Part shown: positions 8,235 to 16,378 of the stretch, piece by piece
Position numbering within the stretch: position 1 is the stretch's first letter
Layout: the number at the start of each line of letters is the position of its first letter
Assembly: GCF_021271205.1 (NCBI RefSeq)
Contig: NZ_JAIWKS010000006.1
Span: forward strand, 434,001 to 498,000
Direction of reading: 5' to 3'
Source: Pseudomonas uvaldensis
Lineage (GTDB): Bacteria > Pseudomonadota > Gammaproteobacteria > Pseudomonadales > Pseudomonadaceae
DNA: 64,000 nt
Made by a program: the position numbers and the translations under genes
Notes under the pieces: model-generated
Seen by the model: the letters and a program-made list of their open reading frames with translations, nothing else
What the model was told of the DNA's origin: nothing
Database searches by the model: none

Positions 8235-9158
8235 TTATGAAAATGCCCGCATGGCCCTGGAGGGTTGTGCGCCGGACAGGCGGGCCTCTTCCTCCAGCCA
8301 TTGAAAAAACGCCCGTACGGGCGGATGGCGTTCTCGGCCTGGCACGCATAACGCGCTGTAGCCGGCACCATCGACTTGGACATCGGGGCGATAACCCACC
8401 AGCAAGCCGCTGGCGACGCTTTCGGACACCAGGATGTTGCTGGCCAGTACCAGGCCCTGCCCGGCAATCGCCGCTTGCAGGGCATAGTGTTCCTCGTCGT
8501 ATTCACGCATGCAGGGCTGTCGGGTGAGCCAGGTTTCCCCGGCCTGGGCGCACCAGGCATCCCAGCCGTGGGCGTACAGCTTGGAATTGTGCCAGCGCAC
8601 GCTGATCAGTGTCGGGGTCTGTCGGGCCGCCAATGCCACCTGCGCGGGGGCGCCATACACGCCGAAGCTTTCGTCGAACAGGCACAGACCGTACAGGTTC
8701 GGGTAGTCATCGAGGCTATAGCGCACCACCAGGTCGACGCTGGCGTCCTGATGCAGGTCGATTACTTCGCAATGGGTGTCCAGGCGCACATTGATGTTCG
8801 GATGACGCGCATAGAACCGGCCCAGGCGCGGCACCAGCCAGAGGGCGGCAAACGCCGCGGTGGTGGAGAGCGTCAGGTGAGTGTTGCTGCGTTGCGGGCG
8901 CAAGGTTTCGACGCTTTGCGCCACCTCCAGCAGTGCGCCATGCAGACTGTGAAACAGCCGCTGTCCGCCATCGGTCAGCCGCACCTGTCGCGGCAGGCGT
9001 TCGAACAGTTGCACGCCGAGCCAGGTTTCCAGGGAACGGATCTGGTGGGAAATGGCCGTGGGCGTCACCGACAGCTCCTCCGCCGCAGCCTTGAAGCTGA
9101 GCAGGCGCGCGGCCGATTCGAAGCTGCGCAGGGCGTTGAGGGGCAAGTTGGCGAACAT
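8235..9158 (-). CDS. LysR-type transcriptional regulator, GcvA-like subgroup
   Basis: 307 residues. N-terminal winged helix-turn-helix (about 1-65; LPLNALRSFESAARLLSFKA then ELSVTPTAISHQIRSLE), typical of the GcvA/AmpR-like subgroup, followed by a periplasmic-binding-like effector domain. It diverges from the azoreductase gene with about 136 bases between the starts, the usual layout for a LysR regulator controlling its neighbour. That would make it the probable regulator of the azoreductase/SMR pair. Effector unknown. Confidence 0.9.
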   Translation of the reverse strand: MFANLPLNALRSFESAARLLSFKAAAEELSVTPTAISHQIRSLETWLGVQLFERLPRQVRLTDGGQRLFHSLHGALLEVAQSVETLRPQRSNTHLTLSTTAAFAALWLVPRLGRFYARHPNINVRLDTHCEVIDLHQDASVDLVVRYSLDDYPNLYGLCLFDESFGVYGAPAQVALAARQTPTLISVRWHNSKLYAHGWDAWCAQAGETWLTRQPCMREYDEEHYALQAAIAGQGLVLASNILVSESVASGLLVGYRPDVQVDGAGYSALCVPGRERHPPVRAFFQWLEEEARLSGAQPSRAMRAFS

Positions 9159-9294
9159 GGGTAATCTCCGCGTGAGCGTTGAGATGAGTTCAATTCATCC
9201 AGGTGAACTAACCCTCATTTGAGTGCGCGTGGCGATGAGCTTCAAGCTGCAAGCCACAAGCAGTCCCAGTGTAGTCTCAAACAAGGAGATTCAG

Positions 9295-9933
9295 ATGAGT
9301 AAGGTTCTTGTGGTACACGGCAGTCCCCGTGGTGAACGCTCCCATTCCCGGCGTCTGGCCGAAACCTTCGTGTCGGCGTGGCAGACCGCCCATCCACACT
9401 GCCAGGTGACCCGCCGCGAGGTCGGACGCACGCTGATTTCCCCCGTCAACGAAGCTTTCATCGCGGCGGCGTTCTACCCCGAACCCCAGGCCCGACCATT
9501 GAGCATGCAGGCGGATCTGGCCCTGAGCGACGCGCTTGTCGCCGAATTGCAGGCCCACGACCGACTGGTGATCTCCGCCCCCATGCATAACTTCAGCGTG
9601 CCCAGCGGGGTGAAAGCGTGGATCGACCAGATCGTGCGGATCGGTCTGACGTTCAACCACAGCCTGGACAATGGCGTGTCGCATTACGAACCGCTGGTAC
9701 GGGACAAGAAAGCCTTGATCGTGACCAGCCGTGGGGATTTCGGCTTCGGTCCCGGAGGGCCACTGGAGGCGATGAACCACGCCGACACGTTGCTGCGCAC
9801 CGTCCTGGGCTTTATCGGCATCACTGATGTGACGGTGGTGGCCGCCGAAGGCGAAGAGGCGGCCGAGCGCAGCTTCGCTCAATCCTGCACCGAGGCCGAG
9901 CAGCGCCTGCTGGCGCTGGCGCGGACTTTCTGA
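9295..9933 (+). CDS. azoR: FMN-dependent NADH-azoreductase / quinone reductase
   Basis: 212 residues from the ATG at 9295 with AAGGAGA upstream. Flavodoxin-like fold: beta1 and phosphate loop VLVVHGSPRGERSHSR (about 4-19) for FMN, then MHNFSVPSGVKAWIDQIVR around residue 100, a hallmark of AzoR/NQO-type proteins, and TSRGDFGFGPGG later. AzoR enzymes use NADH to reduce quinones and azo compounds by two electrons and help resist thiol and quinone stress. The ATG of the SMR gene overlaps its stop (TGATG), so the two are one transcription unit. Confidence 0.88.
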   Translation: MSKVLVVHGSPRGERSHSRRLAETFVSAWQTAHPHCQVTRREVGRTLISPVNEAFIAAAFYPEPQARPLSMQADLALSDALVAELQAHDRLVISAPMHNFSVPSGVKAWIDQIVRIGLTFNHSLDNGVSHYEPLVRDKKALIVTSRGDFGFGPGGPLEAMNHADTLLRTVLGFIGITDVTVVAAEGEEAAERSFAQSCTEAEQRLLALARTF

Positions 9934-10238
9934 TGGCCTGGGTCTTCCTGCTGGTTGCCGCTGGGTTCGAAGTAGCCTTCGCCATGGGCATGAAGTACGC
10001 CGAAGGCTTCACCCGATTCTGGCCGTCGCTGATCACTGTGGTGGCAGCGGTGGGTGGGATCGGGTTCCTCACCCTGTCCATGCGCGAGCTGCCGGTGAGT
10101 GTCGCCTACCCGATCTGGACTGCCATCGGTTCGCTGGGTACGGTGTTCCTGGGGTTCATGTTGCTGGGAGAGAGCCTGACGCTGGTGAAAATCGTCTCGG
10201 TGGGGCTGATCGTTGCGGGGGTGAGCGGGCTGAAGTGA
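9933..10238 (+). CDS. Small multidrug resistance family exporter, SugE/Gdx-like
   Basis: 101 residues, four predicted transmembrane helices. The conserved membrane glutamate sits in helix 1 (GFEVAFAMGMKYAEGF), and the helix 1 loop, YPIWTAIGSLGTV in helix 3 and GLIVAGVSGLK at the end resemble SugE/Gdx, the guanidinium exporters, more than EmrE. Dual-topology dimer in the inner membrane driven by proton exchange. Guanidinium as substrate is inferred from subgroup resemblance; a quaternary ammonium exporter is the alternative. No guanidine riboswitch is possible directly upstream, as the start overlaps azoR. Confidence 0.85.
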   Translation: MAWVFLLVAAGFEVAFAMGMKYAEGFTRFWPSLITVVAAVGGIGFLTLSMRELPVSVAYPIWTAIGSLGTVFLGFMLLGESLTLVKIVSVGLIVAGVSGLK

Positions 10239-10307
10239 GGCGGGTGTCATAGACTGGTCATCATCGACGCCGATGCTGGCTCACCCCATCACAAGGATGT
10301 CCGCTCT

Positions 10308-11198
10308 ATGCCGCAACAGTGTGCCACTCGCTACCCGCTGGTGCTGGTCCCGGGAATGCTCGGGTTCATTCGCCTGGTGTTGTACCCGTACTGGTACGGG
10401 ATCGTCACGGCGCTGCGCCAACGGGGGGCCGTGGTGGTGGCGGTGAAGGTTTCGCCGCTGCACTCTTCCGAGGTGCGCGGCGAACAGTTGCTGGAGCAGA
10501 TCGAGCAAATCCTGCGTCAGACCGGCGCGCAAAAGGTCAACCTGATCGGTCATAGCCAGGGCGCCCTTACGGCCCGGTACGCGGCGGCCCGGCGTCCGGA
10601 CCTGGTGGCGTCGGTCACCTCGGTGGCCGGTCCCAATCATGGCTCGGAGCTGGCCGATTACCTGCAGATCCATTACCCACCCGAGCGTGCCAGCGGCCGG
10701 CTGCTCAGGGCCTTGCTGCGCTTGATCAATGCGTTGATGAGCCTGTTGGACACCGGTTATCGCGGGCCGAAGCTGCCGGTGGATGTCCGGGCCTCCCATG
10801 AATCCCTCACCACCGCCGGAGTAGCGCTGTTCAACCAGCGTTATCCACAGGGGCTGCCCGACACTTGGGGCGGGCAGGGGCCGGAAGAGGTCGATGGCGT
10901 GCGTTATTACTCGTGGTCCGGGACCCTTCAGCCTGGCAAGACCGACAAGGGGCGCAACCTGTTCGACGGCACGAATCGCAGCTGCCGGCTGTTCGCCCGC
11001 ACCTTTGTGCGCGAGGCGGGGCAGTGCGATGGCATGGTCGGACGATTCAGTTCGCATTTGGGGACGGTGATTGGCGACGATTACCCGATGGACCACTTCG
11101 ACATCGTCAACCAATCGCTGGGGTTGGTGGGCAAGGGGGCTGAGCCGATCCGCTTGTTTGTCGAGCATGCAGAGCGGTTGAAGGCGGCGGGGGTGTAG
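10308..11198 (+). CDS. Triacylglycerol lipase of bacterial family I.1, without signal peptide
   Basis: 296 residues. The alpha/beta-hydrolase fold begins at TRYPLVLVPGMLGF; the nucleophile is Ser83 in GHSQG, with Asp241 (CDGMVGRFSSHLG) and His263 (MDHFDIVN) completing the triad, in the same context as the Pseudomonas/Burkholderia secreted lipases that depend on a Lif foldase. The product starts MPQQCATRYPLVLVPG with no hydrophobic leader, so it should stay in the cytoplasm unless a start is missed, and no foldase gene is adjacent. It would hydrolyse long-chain esters. Orthology to LipC is possible but uncertain. Confidence 0.88.
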   Translation: MPQQCATRYPLVLVPGMLGFIRLVLYPYWYGIVTALRQRGAVVVAVKVSPLHSSEVRGEQLLEQIEQILRQTGAQKVNLIGHSQGALTARYAAARRPDLVASVTSVAGPNHGSELADYLQIHYPPERASGRLLRALLRLINALMSLLDTGYRGPKLPVDVRASHESLTTAGVALFNQRYPQGLPDTWGGQGPEEVDGVRYYSWSGTLQPGKTDKGRNLFDGTNRSCRLFARTFVREAGQCDGMVGRFSSHLGTVIGDDYPMDHFDIVNQSLGLVGKGAEPIRLFVEHAERLKAAGV

Positions 11199-11295
11199 GC
11201 AGTCAGGACGAACCGATCTAAAGGAAGGTGTAAAAAGCTTTGTCTACACTGCAAAACATCGCCGTACCCTTCGGGTGACAATCAGGAGAAGCCCC

Positions 11296-11631
11296 ATGAA
11301 ACTTCCGCGTGTCCCTTTGCTGACGATCGGTTTGTTGCTGTGTTCCCAGGGCTTCGCCGCAACGGAGCAACAAACCAGGATGACCACCTGCAATGCCGAC
11401 GCCACCGCCAAGGCGCTCAAGGGTGACGAGCGCAAGGCGTTCATGAGCAATTGCCTCAAGGCCAAGCCGCCAGAGGTGCAGGGAACACCTCAGGAGCGCA
11501 TGAAGACCTGCAATGTCGACGCCACCGCCAAAGCACTCAAGGGCGATGAGCGCAAGGCGTTCATGAGCACTTGCCTCAGGACCAAACCGCCTGAAGTGCA
11601 TGGCGGGACGGTTCATCAGCCCGAACAATAA
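11296..11631 (+). CDS. psiF: PsiF repeat-family periplasmic protein
   Basis: 111 residues from the ATG at 11296 (AGGAGA upstream). The signal peptide ends at SQGFA. The mature part is two tandem PsiF repeats of about 35 residues: MTTCNADATAKALKGDERKA and, after a linker, MKTCNVDATAKALKGDERKA, each ending FMS(N/T)CL(K/R). Each repeat has two cysteines, likely a disulfide. PsiF of E. coli is phosphate-starvation inducible; its function is unknown. Not in an operon with its neighbours. Confidence 0.9.
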   Translation: MKLPRVPLLTIGLLLCSQGFAATEQQTRMTTCNADATAKALKGDERKAFMSNCLKAKPPEVQGTPQERMKTCNVDATAKALKGDERKAFMSTCLRTKPPEVHGGTVHQPEQ

Positions 11632-11657
11632 GTAGCGCTTGAGCCTGCAAGGGGCTC

Positions 11658-11724
11658 ATCGTGAGCAGGCTCCCACATTGGATTGGTGTGAACCGGTCCC
11701 TGTGCGAGCCCGCTCGCGCAGGGA
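11658..11724. repeat. Degenerate REP pair
   Basis: ATCGTGAGCAGGCTCCCACA and CTGTGCGAGCCCGCTCGCGC lie between psiF and the permease gene. The first copy lacks a few bases of the core. No other feature is evident in the 214-bp gap. Confidence 0.65.
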
Positions 11725-11845
11725 CCGCACAGACGCTGTAAAAACATCTGAACCGCGCCAAGGATCGGCCGATAGAATCTCTAGTGCTGTCCGCTGAAGG
11801 CTGGCAGACTGCCGATCCTTTCACACCGTTTTATCCCGAGGCTGT

Positions 11846-12859
11846 ATGCCAACGTTTTCTCAGCGTCATGTGTTGTTGGTGATCAGTTGGGTGATCATTT
11901 TTGGTGGGTTGCTGCTGGTGTTGCCGTTGCGGCTGTTACCGAGTTTGCTGGCGGGATTGCTGGTGTTCGAGCTGGTCAACATGCTCACACCGCAGCTGCA
12001 GCGGTTGATCGAAGGCCGGCGTGCCCGCTGGCTCGCGGTGGCGTTGCTGGGCACGCTGGTGGTCAGTGTCCTGACGTTGATTTTTGCTGGTGCGATCAGC
12101 TTCCTGTTGCATGAAGCGGAAAATCCCGGTGCATCCCTGGACAAATTCATGGCGGTGGTCGACCGCGCCCGGGGGCAACTGCCGCCGTTCATCGACGCCT
12201 ACCTGCCGGCCAGTGCCGCCGAGTTCCGGGTGGCGATTGGCGACTGGATGAGCAAGCACCTGAGCGACCTGCAACTGGTGGGCAAGGACGCAGCCCACAT
12301 GTTCGTGACGTTGCTTATCGGCATGGTGCTGGGCGCCATCGTCGCCTTGCAGCGTGTTCCCGACCTGACCAAGCGCAAGCCCCTGGCGGCCGCGCTGTTC
12401 GATCGCCTGAACCTGCTGGTCAAGGCGTTTCGCAACATCGTCTTCGCCCAGATCAAGATTTCCCTGCTCAATACGTTCTTCACCGGGATTTTCCTGGCGG
12501 TGGTGCTGCCGCTGTTCGGGATCAAGCTGCCGCTGACCAAGACGCTGATCGTGATGACGTTCCTGCTGGGGCTGCTTCCGGTCATCGGCAACCTGATGTC
12601 CAACACCCTGATCACCATCGTTGGCCTGTCGCTGTCGATCTGGGTCGCGGTGGCGGCGCTGGGTTACCTGATCGTGATCCACAAGGTCGAGTACTTCCTC
12701 AACGCACGCATCGTTGGCGGGCAGATCAGCGCCAAATCCTGGGAACTGCTTATGGCGATGCTGGTGTTCGAGGCGGCGTTCGGCCTGCCGGGAGTAGTGG
12801 CGGGACCGATCTACTATGCGTACCTCAAGAGCGAGTTGAAGCAGCTGGGAATGGTTTGA
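11846..12859 (+). CDS. AI-2E family (TqsA/PerM-like) permease
   Basis: 337 residues with about seven to eight transmembrane helices: two at the N-terminus (VLLVISWVIIFGGLLLVLPL and the next), a loop with a cytoplasmic helical part (about 95-150), then a C-terminal hydrophobic block containing LGLLPVIGNLMSNTLITIVG, the family's conserved PxxGxxxs-type stretch, and AAFGLPGVVAGPIYYAYLK near the end. Relatives export autoinducer-2 (TqsA) or exchange Na+/H+; the substrate here is not deducible. Single gene. Confidence 0.88.
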   Translation: MPTFSQRHVLLVISWVIIFGGLLLVLPLRLLPSLLAGLLVFELVNMLTPQLQRLIEGRRARWLAVALLGTLVVSVLTLIFAGAISFLLHEAENPGASLDKFMAVVDRARGQLPPFIDAYLPASAAEFRVAIGDWMSKHLSDLQLVGKDAAHMFVTLLIGMVLGAIVALQRVPDLTKRKPLAAALFDRLNLLVKAFRNIVFAQIKISLLNTFFTGIFLAVVLPLFGIKLPLTKTLIVMTFLLGLLPVIGNLMSNTLITIVGLSLSIWVAVAALGYLIVIHKVEYFLNARIVGGQISAKSWELLMAMLVFEAAFGLPGVVAGPIYYAYLKSELKQLGMV

Positions 12860-12974
12860 AAACCTTGTCCGTTCGTCCGCACTGTCAGGTCCGACAGTAG
12901 ATACGGAACAATGGAATTGTTTAGCTCCTCAAGGCGAAGAATTCACTTCGCAGCGCGTTTCAAGGGAGCTCAAC

Positions 12975-13310
12975 ATGACTTTGAAAACGGTAAACACGAC
13001 GACTTTCGAAGCGCTGGTCTTGACGTCATCGTTGCCGGTCATCGTGCTGTTCGGCACGAAAGGCAAGAAAAGTTCCGACCAGATGACGGCCAGCCTGGAG
13101 ACGGCCGCCCAGTCACATGTTAGCGAAATCACGTTTCTTGAAAAGGCCTTCGAAAAAGACGGCAGCATCGAGACGGACCCGCAATACGATGTTCAGTCCG
13201 CCCCTACCACCCTGTTTTTCAAAGATGGAAAACTGGAGCGGACCGTCGTCGGTTTTTACCTGTATGAGGGCGTTTTCAAGGCCTGGGTCGATGAACTTGC
13301 GCAAGCTTGA
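12975..13310 (+). CDS. Thioredoxin-like protein lacking the CXXC active site
   Basis: 111 residues with GGGAG ribosome-binding site. Shape and motifs are those of thioredoxin: N-terminal TFEALVLTSSLPVIVLFG, the active-site loop position, then YDVQSAPTTLFFKDGKLERT with the cis-proline motif APT at about 75-77, VVGFY and a terminal helix. Where thioredoxins have WCGPC this protein has GTKGKKSSDQM, and it has no cysteine at all. It can therefore not be a disulfide reductase; a binding, chaperone-like or scaffold role is possible. The fold call is from pattern, not from alignment. Confidence 0.72.
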   Translation: MTLKTVNTTTFEALVLTSSLPVIVLFGTKGKKSSDQMTASLETAAQSHVSEITFLEKAFEKDGSIETDPQYDVQSAPTTLFFKDGKLERTVVGFYLYEGVFKAWVDELAQA

Positions 13311-13356
13311 GGGGCAATGGGTCGCCTCGTACCTGTCACGAGGCGAGCCCTGGCGT

Positions 13357-14622
13357 TCAGCCGTACCGCTTCATCGCCTCGATGGCCAGCCCGCTGCCGA
13401 TGCTGCCGAAAATATTGCCTTCCACATGCCGCGCCCGGGGCAGCATCGCCGCGACGCTGTTGCGCAGCGCCGGGATGCCGCTGGAACCACCGGTGAAGAA
13501 TACGGTGTCGACCTGATCGATACCGACGTTGGCATCGCTCAACATTTGCGTGGCGCTCTCGCGTACCCGCTCCAGCAGGCCTTCGATGGCCGTCTCGAAC
13601 AAGGCCCGGCTCAGGTCCACGCTCAGGCCCGGTTCGATCCGATCCAGTGATACGTGTCGCTGGTCGGCGTGGGTCAGCTGAATCTTGGTTTCTTCCACTT
13701 CCATCGCCAGCCAGTGTCCGGCGCGCTGCTCGATCAGCTTGAACAACCGGTCGATGCCGCCGGTATCCTCGATGTCATAGCGCATGCTGCCCAGGGCCAG
13801 GGTGGACTTCTGCGAATACACCGCGTTGATGGTGTGCCAGGTCGCCAGGTTCATGTGGTGGCTGGTGGGCATGTAAGCGCCGCTTTTCATGCGGCTGCCA
13901 TAGCCGAACAACGGCATCAGACCGGCCAGGGACAACTGCTTGTCGAAATCGGTCCCGCCAATATGCACGCCGCCGGTGGCCAGGATGTCATCGTGACGGT
14001 TGTCGCGAGTACGACGCTCGGGCGACAGGCGCACCAGCGAAAAGTCCGACGTACCGCCGCCGATGTCGACGATCAGCACCAGCTCTTCTTTGTCGATGGT
14101 CGATTCATAGTCGAACGCTGCCGCGATGGGTTCGTACTGGAACGAGACTTCCTTGAAACCGATGGCGCGGGCAACGTCTGCCAGGGTGTTTTGCGCTTCC
14201 TGGTCGGCCAACTCGTCGTCGTCGACAAAGAACACCGGACGCCCCAGCACGACTTCATCGAACGCGCGACCGGCAGTGGCTTCGGCGCGCTTTTTCAATT
14301 GGCCGATGAACAGCCCCAGCAGATCCTTGAACGGCATCGCCGTGCCCAGCACGCTGGTGTCGTGCTTGATCAGCTTGGAGCCCAGCAGGCTCTTGAGCGA
14401 ACGCATCAGCCGGCCTTCGTAACCTTCCAGGTATTCGTGCAGGGCCAGGCGGCCGTAAACCGGACGGCGTTCCTCCTGATTGAAAAAAACCACCGAAGGC
14501 AGGGTGATCTTGTCGTCCTCCAGCGCAATCAGCGTTTCCACGCCGGGGCGCAGCCAGCCGACGGTGGAGTTGGACGTGCCGAAGTCGATGCCGCAGGCAC
14601 GGGCCGGGGATGCGTTTTTCAT
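13357..14622 (-). CDS. yegD: Hsp70-family ATPase, YegD-like, without substrate-binding domain
   Basis: 421 residues, ATPase module only. Phosphate-1 motif GIDFGTSNSTVGW (11-23), phosphate-2 IVDIGGGTSDFSLV, adenosine motif FFTGGSSGIPALR. A full DnaK would have about 640 residues with a peptide-binding C-terminal domain, absent here. YegD-type proteins are poorly characterised actin-fold ATPases annotated as heat-shock proteins (PAO1 PA4873 is similar). It diverges from the cbpA-cbpM co-chaperone pair, an arrangement that suggests, but does not prove, a shared chaperone role. Confidence 0.9.
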   Translation of the reverse strand: MKNASPARACGIDFGTSNSTVGWLRPGVETLIALEDDKITLPSVVFFNQEERRPVYGRLALHEYLEGYEGRLMRSLKSLLGSKLIKHDTSVLGTAMPFKDLLGLFIGQLKKRAEATAGRAFDEVVLGRPVFFVDDDELADQEAQNTLADVARAIGFKEVSFQYEPIAAAFDYESTIDKEELVLIVDIGGGTSDFSLVRLSPERRTRDNRHDDILATGGVHIGGTDFDKQLSLAGLMPLFGYGSRMKSGAYMPTSHHMNLATWHTINAVYSQKSTLALGSMRYDIEDTGGIDRLFKLIEQRAGHWLAMEVEETKIQLTHADQRHVSLDRIEPGLSVDLSRALFETAIEGLLERVRESATQMLSDANVGIDQVDTVFFTGGSSGIPALRNSVAAMLPRARHVEGNIFGSIGSGLAIEAMKRYG

Positions 14623-14919
14623 GTCTTTCAGGTTCCGGTCGAAAAAACGGCCGCGCAGTGTATGCCAGTACCGCCCGGATTCGAAGGCCGGTTGTCCGCT
14701 AATTCATGGGCCGCGACCTTGAAAGCCACGGTTTTGCCCCCACACTTGCAGGCATCAACCTGGCGGGCCACAGGGCGGATGCAAGAACCGCCGCCGGCTG
14801 CCGATAAACTTCTGATGCGCCGTCCGGTCACAACCTTGAGATCGGTCAAACCCGGTGTCCGGTCATCCGGGCATGCTGTGCGTGGCGGTGCGACATCGAT
14901 AACGGATGGTGATGCTTAG
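14623..14919. other. Divergent intergenic region between yegD and cbpA (297 bp)
   Basis: Should contain the promoters of both chaperone genes. I see no clear sigma-32 boxes, REP unit, terminator or small gene; short inverted repeats such as CCGGTGTCCGGTCATCCGGG near 14850 are not obviously functional. Confidence 0.4.
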
Positions 14920-15858
14920 ATGGACTTCAAAGACTATTACAAGATTCTGGGTGTGGAGCCGACGGCTGACGACAGCACGATCAAGGCCGCCTATCGCAAA
15001 CTGGCGCGCAAATACCACCCGGATGTCAGCAAGGAAAAGGACGCCGAGACCAAGTTCAAGGACGTTTCCGAAGCCTATGAAGCGCTGAAAAGCGCCGACA
15101 AGCGTGCCGAATACGACGACCTGCGCCGCTACGGCCAGCACGGCCAGCCGTTCCAGGGACCGCCGGGCTGGCAAAGCCGTGGCGGTTTCGGAGGCCAGGA
15201 CGGCGGGGATTTTTCGGATTTTTTCAGTTCGATCTTCGGCAACCGCGGGTCGGGTTTCGGTGGCGGACAATCAGGTCGCAACGCCGGCCGTCGGGGGCAG
15301 GACGTGGAACTGGAATTACCGATTTTCCTGGAAGAGACCCTGTCCAACGAGTCGAAGAAGGTCAGCTACCACGTGCCCCAGCACAATGCGGCGGGGCAGC
15401 ACGTCAGCAATACCAGTAAAAGTCTGAACGTGAAGATCCCCCTGGGGGTGACTGACGGCGAACGCATCCGCCTCAAGGGCCAGGGCGCGCCGGGTGTCGG
15501 TGGCGGCGCCAATGGCGACCTGTACCTGACCATTCGCTTCGCACCACACCCCAAGTTCGACGTCGAAGGCCAGGATCTGATCATCACGTTGCCGCTGGCG
15601 CCCTGGGAGTTGGCCCTGGGCACCGAAGTGGCCGTCCCGACCCTCACCGGCAAGATCAACCTCAAGGTGCCGGCCGGCAGCCAGAACGGCCAGCGCATGC
15701 GCGCCAAGGGCCACGGCTTGCGCAACAAGGCGGGCGAGCGGGGCTACCTGTTCGTGCAGCTCAAGGCTGTGATGCCCAAGACCAATGACGATTCGGTCAA
15801 GGCATTGTGGGCGGAGCTGGCGAAAAAAGCCGCGTTCGATCCGCGGGCGAATTTCTGA
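14920..15858 (+). CDS. cbpA: Curved-DNA-binding DnaJ-type co-chaperone CbpA
   Basis: 312 residues. J-domain at about 1-70 (MDFKDYYKILGVEPTADD, then the HPD motif in ARKYHPDVSKEKD), a Gly/Phe-rich linker (about 75-130: GGFGGQDGGDFSDFFSSIFG), no cysteine zinc-finger, and two C-terminal beta-domains (VKIPLGVTDGERIRLKGQG; GKINLKVPAGSQNGQRMRAK). CbpA stimulates DnaK and in E. coli binds curved DNA in stationary phase. cbpM follows 48 bases downstream and modulates it. Confidence 0.95.
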   Translation: MDFKDYYKILGVEPTADDSTIKAAYRKLARKYHPDVSKEKDAETKFKDVSEAYEALKSADKRAEYDDLRRYGQHGQPFQGPPGWQSRGGFGGQDGGDFSDFFSSIFGNRGSGFGGGQSGRNAGRRGQDVELELPIFLEETLSNESKKVSYHVPQHNAAGQHVSNTSKSLNVKIPLGVTDGERIRLKGQGAPGVGGGANGDLYLTIRFAPHPKFDVEGQDLIITLPLAPWELALGTEVAVPTLTGKINLKVPAGSQNGQRMRAKGHGLRNKAGERGYLFVQLKAVMPKTNDDSVKALWAELAKKAAFDPRANF

Positions 15859-15906
15859 TTGTTTGAAGGCTAGACTCGACAGTCAAGGCATTGGGAGAAG
15901 CAGACC

Positions 15907-16206
15907 ATGAACAACCCGATCGTTGAACTGAACCTGACGGAATTCTGCGAGGCCGCCGCGCTGGCGGATGTCCATGTGATCGAGATCGTCGAGCACGGCA
16001 TCCTCGAGCCCCACGGCAATGCCCCGGCGGAATGGCGTTTCACCGACTACGAACTGGTCCTGGCGCGGCGTGCGGCCAAGCTGCGGCAGGACCTGGACCT
16101 TGAATGGGAAGGCGTCGCCCTGGCGCTGGATCTGTTGGAAGAGGTGCAGCAGCTGCGTACCGAGAACCGCATGCTCAAGCAGCGGTTGGGGCGGTTGGTG
16201 GGCTGA
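15907..16206 (+). CDS. cbpM: Chaperone modulator CbpM
   Basis: 99 residues, usual length, GGGAG ribosome-binding site. Starts MNNPIVELNLTEFCEAAAL, ends in a coiled-coil-like helix (EEVQQLRTENRMLKQRLGRL), and has the MerR-like modulator pattern of CbpM. CbpM binds the J-domain of CbpA and blocks both its DnaK stimulation and its DNA binding. Same operon as cbpA. Confidence 0.93.
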   Translation: MNNPIVELNLTEFCEAAALADVHVIEIVEHGILEPHGNAPAEWRFTDYELVLARRAAKLRQDLDLEWEGVALALDLLEEVQQLRTENRMLKQRLGRLVG

Positions 16207-16235
16207 ATCAGGAGCAAAGCAGCTGCGGGATACCC

Positions 16236-16337
16236 GTGGGAGCAAAGCTTGCTCGCGATACCGGCGCCTCAAGGCTTGAAAACGGAGTTGAGCCCATCGC
16301 GGGCAAGCCATGCTCCCACAGGCCTTGCTCCCACAGG
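16236..16337. repeat. REP cluster, three units
   Basis: GTGGGAGCAAAGCTTGCTCG, then an inverted ATCGCGGGCAAGCCATGCTC unit and a third partial unit (GGCCTTGCTCCCACAGG). Lies between the convergent cbpM and ureC ends. Confidence 0.8.
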
Positions 16338-16378
16338 TATCGCACCCACAAGGCCTTCCCAGCAGGGCTGCACGTCAG

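Noticed and set aside
12881..12900. Terminator after the AI-2E-type permease (CTGTC-AGGTCC-GACAG)
   Set aside because: Only five base pairs and no T run.
13654..14919. 421-codon open frame antisense to yegD
   Set aside because: Mirror of the Hsp70 gene; no recognisable domain.
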